From assembly GCA_021202015.1 (NCBI GenBank), contig JAJQDV010000054.1:1-64000 (forward strand): a stretch of 64,000 bases of DNA. Reading direction: 5' to 3'. This DNA comes from Clostridiales bacterium. GTDB taxonomy: Bacteria; Bacillota; Clostridia; Lachnospirales; Lachnospiraceae. Both the position numbers and the translations under genes were made by a program. The notes below the pieces were generated by a model. It was not told where the DNA came from. It saw only the letters and a program-made list of their open reading frames with translations, and searched no databases. Shown one piece after another: positions 60,982-64,000 of the stretch (position 1 is the stretch's first letter; each line of letters begins with the position of its first letter).

Positions 60982-61072
60982 CATACGCAGGGGTGCGAAA
61001 GAAAAATGACAGCTATGCCGTCCGCACCCTGCGCGGCGAGCAAGAGGCAAAAACCGCCTCCTGCTCGATTTG
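60982..61072 (-). repeat. Repeat family B, copy 2, in a 5' leader
   Basis: About 90 bases matching 4455-4560 in inverse orientation (ACGCAGGGGTGCGAAAG..CGTCCGCACCC..GCGCGGCGAG..GAGGCAAAAACCGCCTC). On the minus strand it lies between the promoter at 61095 and the sugar transferase start, so the mRNA leader would contain its two hairpins. Confidence 0.7.
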
Positions 61073-61094
61073 AAATCTCATCATAACTTTACAG

Positions 61095-61123
61095 ATTATA
61101 CAATATCTCTTCCGGGTCGACAA
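61095..61123 (-). promoter_or_regulatory. Promoter of polysaccharide operon
   Basis: Leftward TTGTCG (61118-61123), 17-base spacer, TATAAT (61095-61100). The leader is about 120 bases and includes the family B repeat. The rest of this 310-base gap (61124-61276) shows no gene. Confidence 0.65.
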
Positions 61124-61276
61124 GAACGGGACTCACAAAATTTATTAACATTTCATTAATACTTTTGAAACATTTCACCTAATATGCCGCGAATATTCGT
61201 TTTTTTACGAAAAAATCAATTATCAGTGCCGGACGCAGTACGCCGACGTCTATGAAAATCGCCTGTCTTCGGACTT

Positions 61277-63706
61277 TCATCGGCTCCTCAGTTTGTCCCA
61301 CTTCACCCGCAGCGCCTCCACCGCGAGCGTCAGCCACTGCAGCACCGGCACTGTTGCAATCGAAAACAGGACAAACAGCATCACGCATTTCATGGACATT
61401 CCCGTGATCGCAAACAACTGCGGCAGAAAAATGCAGCAGAAAAGAAACGCGCCGGCACAGCAGGCCCAGATGATCCACTTCGTGCGGTCCATCGGTCCGC
61501 CGATTCGAATGAGAACCATAAATCCGACGATGGCGAGAAGCATGGTCGACGCCGTGGATATATCGCTTTCCGGGACTTCAAAAACCTTACCGAAGATGAC
61601 CAGCGCACCCACCGCGATCATATCGGTGATTCCCGCCGGAAGAGCTTTTACAAAGACATTCGGGAGAAAGCGTCCCCTGATCTCGTCCGTATTCGGCTGA
61701 AGCGCCAGGAAAAATGCCGGTATGCCGATGGTAAACAGGCTGATCAGGGATATCTGCGCCGGTTCCAGCGGATAGGTGAACAGAAACACTGCCGAAAAAA
61801 GCGCCAGCAGGAAGGAAAAAATATTTTTCACCAGAAACAGACCGGCGGAACGCTGAATATTATTGACGACCCTCCGGCCTTCCATGACAACCTCCGGCAT
61901 GGCGGAGAAATCCGAGTCGAGAAGCACGACCTGCGCCACCTGCGACGCGACCTCGCTGCCCGAAGCCATCGCCACACTGCAGTCCGCATCCTTTAAAGCC
62001 GGTACGTCGTTCACCCCGTCGCCGGTCATGGCGACCGTGTGCCCCTGCGCCTGCAAAGCCTTTACAAACTGCCGCTTCTGCACCGGCGTAACGCGCCCGA
62101 ACACCGTATAATCCCGCACGGCGCGATCGATCTCTTCCTTTGTCTTCAAGCGTCTCGCGTCGATACATTTCTCCGCGCCCTGAATCCCCGCCTCCTTCGC
62201 AGCCTCCGACACGGTAAGCGGATTGTCTCCGGAGATCACTCTGATCTCCACGCCCTGTTCGGCAAAATAGGAAAACGTCTCCGGCGCTTCTTTCCGAACC
62301 GGATTCGATAATAAAATATATCCAAGCAGAACCGTTTTCCCGGTCAGCGGTTTCCCGTCCGGCTCTCCCTCGTAAGAAGCAAACGCCAGAACCCTGCAGC
62401 CCTTTTTTGTATACTCCGAAACCGCCTCCTCAACCCAGGCAAAATCCTCCCGCAGGACAAACTCGGGCGCGCCGAGCACAAGGGTCTGTTTTTCAAAAAC
62501 CGCTCCGCTGTATTTCACCTCGGAGGAAAACGGAATGACCTTCTGCGCCTGCTGCCCCGTCCCCTCCCGAAAATAATTTTTCACCGCATCCATGGTGGCA
62601 TTATCATGTCCCATGGCTCCGGCAAAATCGCCTGCCAGTTTTTCAAGCTCCGGCATAGTGTCCGGGTCATAACCGTCCGCCGGAATCAGATTTTTCACCG
62701 CCATCGTGCTGTCCGTGATCGTACCGGTTTTATCCACACAGAGGACGTCCACCCGTGCCAGCGTCTCTATACTTTTCATATCATGGATAAGGACTCTTTT
62801 CCGACTCAGACGCGCGGCGCTCACCGCCAGCGCCACACTGGTCAGCAGAAACAGTCCTTCCGGAATCATTCCGATCAGTGCGGCCACCATCGAAGTCACA
62901 CTCTGCGCAAAAGTGACCTGATTGATTACAAAACTCTGGACAAACAGCGTAATACCGATGGGAATCAGGATAATTCCCACAAAAACCAGAAGCCGGTTGA
63001 GCGCCCGGATCATCTCGGAACTCTCCCCCTTCTTCATCGCCTTCGCCTCCAGGGTCAGCTTTGAAATATAGGAATCCTGTCCCACACCGGTCAGCCTCGC
63101 AAAGCATTTGCCCGATACCACAAAGCTTCCCGATACCAGGGCGTCGCCCGGGCGTTTCATAATCTCATCCGATTCGCCGGTCAGAAGAGATTCATTGATC
63201 TTCGCTTCCCCGCAGACCACTTCCGCATCCGCGCAGATCTGAGAGCCGGGCAGGAACAGGACGATATCGTCGCGCACCAGTTTTTCCGCGGAAATCGTCT
63301 TCAGTTTTCCGTCTCTCATGACAGAGGCCTTCGGCTCCGCCAGCATATTCATTTTCTCCAGTTCCTTCCGGGCATAAACCTCCTGAATAATACCGATCAG
63401 CGTATTCACCGCGATAATCAGCAAAAAGGACAGATCCCGCCAGGAACGTACCATCACAAGCAATACGGCCAGAATCAGAAAGATCAGATTAAAATAGGTA
63501 AAAACATTTTCCTTTATGATATCCTTCGTGGATACCATAGACGCGTCCACGGGACGGTTGTCCCATCCGCGCGCCATCCGCTCCGCCACCTGATCGCGGC
63601 TGAGCCCCTTCCGGCAATCCGCCCGCACAACATCCACAGGTCTTCGGGAAATCTCCGACACGTGGGATTTATGACGCTGTTTCTTCTTTCGACGCGGCTG
63701 CGGCAT
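61277..63706 (-). CDS. Cation-transporting P-type ATPase (CtpE-like)
   Basis: 809 residues. The actuator has LLTGESDEIM (about 175), the phosphorylated Asp is in VLCVDKTGTITDS (about 323), and the hinge has MTGDGVNDVPALKDAD (about 558). Helix 4 has GMIPEGLFLLTSVA, the PEGL motif of calcium-type P2 pumps and of CtpE. Eight to ten helices are present. The N-terminus is short and basic, without heavy-metal motifs. It is probably a Ca2+ or Mg2+ pump in the cell membrane. AAGAAGGAG precedes the ATG. Confidence 0.92.
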   Translation of the reverse strand: MPQPRRKKKQRHKSHVSEISRRPVDVVRADCRKGLSRDQVAERMARGWDNRPVDASMVSTKDIIKENVFTYFNLIFLILAVLLVMVRSWRDLSFLLIIAVNTLIGIIQEVYARKELEKMNMLAEPKASVMRDGKLKTISAEKLVRDDIVLFLPGSQICADAEVVCGEAKINESLLTGESDEIMKRPGDALVSGSFVVSGKCFARLTGVGQDSYISKLTLEAKAMKKGESSEMIRALNRLLVFVGIILIPIGITLFVQSFVINQVTFAQSVTSMVAALIGMIPEGLFLLTSVALAVSAARLSRKRVLIHDMKSIETLARVDVLCVDKTGTITDSTMAVKNLIPADGYDPDTMPELEKLAGDFAGAMGHDNATMDAVKNYFREGTGQQAQKVIPFSSEVKYSGAVFEKQTLVLGAPEFVLREDFAWVEEAVSEYTKKGCRVLAFASYEGEPDGKPLTGKTVLLGYILLSNPVRKEAPETFSYFAEQGVEIRVISGDNPLTVSEAAKEAGIQGAEKCIDARRLKTKEEIDRAVRDYTVFGRVTPVQKRQFVKALQAQGHTVAMTGDGVNDVPALKDADCSVAMASGSEVASQVAQVVLLDSDFSAMPEVVMEGRRVVNNIQRSAGLFLVKNIFSFLLALFSAVFLFTYPLEPAQISLISLFTIGIPAFFLALQPNTDEIRGRFLPNVFVKALPAGITDMIAVGALVIFGKVFEVPESDISTASTMLLAIVGFMVLIRIGGPMDRTKWIIWACCAGAFLFCCIFLPQLFAITGMSMKCVMLFVLFSIATVPVLQWLTLAVEALRVKWDKLRSR

Positions 63707-63778
63707 CTGAATCTCCTTCTTAACAGTTCCTTACGCAGCAAAATCGGCTGCTCGTTATATTCTTTACCAAACTTTCTG

Positions 63779-64000
63779 TTATATGTCCCTGAAATGAAAC
63801 TGTTTTTCTCCGGACGCATAATCCGCGACAATCTGTCCGCGGCCGTACAGCTTGTACTTATAGCTCAGAAGCCCCTCCAGGCCAACCGGTCCGCGCGCGT
63901 GGAGTTTCCCGGTGCTGATACCCACCTCGGCGCCGAACCCGTAGCGATACCCGTCCGCAAACCGGGTCGAGCAGTTCTGATAGACGCCGGCGGAATCAAC
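63779..64000 (-). CDS. proA: Gamma-glutamyl phosphate reductase, C-terminal part
   Basis: The last 73 residues of ProA; the gene continues beyond the window. [20 protein letters not shown] and [20 protein letters not shown] then [12 protein letters not shown] match the conserved end of this NADPH-dependent enzyme of proline synthesis. It is 72 bases upstream of the P-type ATPase gene on the same strand. Confidence 0.92.
   Translation of the reverse strand, partial: VDSAGVYQNCSTRFADGYRYGFGAEVGISTGKLHARGPVGLEGLLSYKYKLYGRGQIVADYASGEKQFHFRDI

Overview
The window looks like chromosome from an anaerobic, spore-forming member of the Clostridia, most likely Lachnospiraceae. The evidence is a Spo0A master regulator, a MecA adaptor, a CwlD-like amidase, the Clostridia-type gene order rel - MBL hydrolase - hemZ - hisS - aspS, a ferredoxin-linked 2-oxoacid oxidoreductase, acetate and butyrate type CoA enzymes, and 2-hydroxyacyl-CoA dehydratase genes. 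Most coding sequence is GC-rich and intergenic DNA is AT-rich. The family assignment is inferred from gene content; no 16S gene is present.

Layout. 0.2-4.4 kb: marR plus a heterodimeric ABC exporter in one overlapping operon. 4.7-8.1 kb: a five-gene operon of a P-loop ATPase and a four-subunit VOR-type 2-oxoacid:ferredoxin oxidoreductase. 8.3-9.5 kb: tRNA-Lys and pta. 9.7-12.4 kb: DUF1847, a CbiT-like protein and two small proteins. 12.8-15.9 kb: the two subunits of a CoA-transferase and PTS enzyme I. 16.0-21.9 kb: an accessory-looking block with a DUF4143 ATPase, a decayed ABC/lipoprotein operon, a sensor kinase/regulator pair, and a truncated PD-(D/E)XK protein. Near-identical hairpins flank most of this block. 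21.9-29.8 kb: aspS, hisS, hemZ, MBL hydrolase, rel. 30-41.7 kb: ppiase, PAP2 phosphatase, glgB, a TPR-AAA protein, an AI-2E family exporter, an aconitase-type hydratase, a DivIVA-like coiled-coil protein and a PsiE-like membrane protein. 41.9-45.2 kb: a 2-hydroxyacyl-CoA dehydratase operon whose second gene is fused to its activase. 45.3-47 kb: sua5 and a phosphatase homologue lacking its nucleophile. 47-50.7 kb: galM, a cytosolic BMP-domain protein with a ParB-like N-terminal segment, and a phosphoesterase. 50.8-58.4 kb: amidase, GH18 protein, small ORFs, mecA, DUF1858, thioesterase, a molybdopterin-fold protein, spo0A. 58.5-64 kb: two polysaccharide assembly genes, a P-type ATPase and the end of proA.

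Together the metabolic genes fit fermentation of amino acids and sugars to short-chain acids. VOR makes acyl-CoA with reduced ferredoxin, Pta and the CoA-transferase handle acyl-CoA, and the hydroxyacyl-CoA dehydratase uses low-potential electrons. No phage, CRISPR array or intact insertion sequence is visible.

The less ordinary material is: (1) the galM / BMP-ParB-like / phosphoesterase operon; (2) the dehydratase-activase fusion that keeps an internal ribosome site; (3) two dispersed structured repeat families, one bounded by two hairpins whose arms vary in a compensated way; (4) the TPR-AAA protein between an exporter and glgB; and (5) paired OmpR-type operators linking the sensor/regulator pair to the decayed ABC operon.
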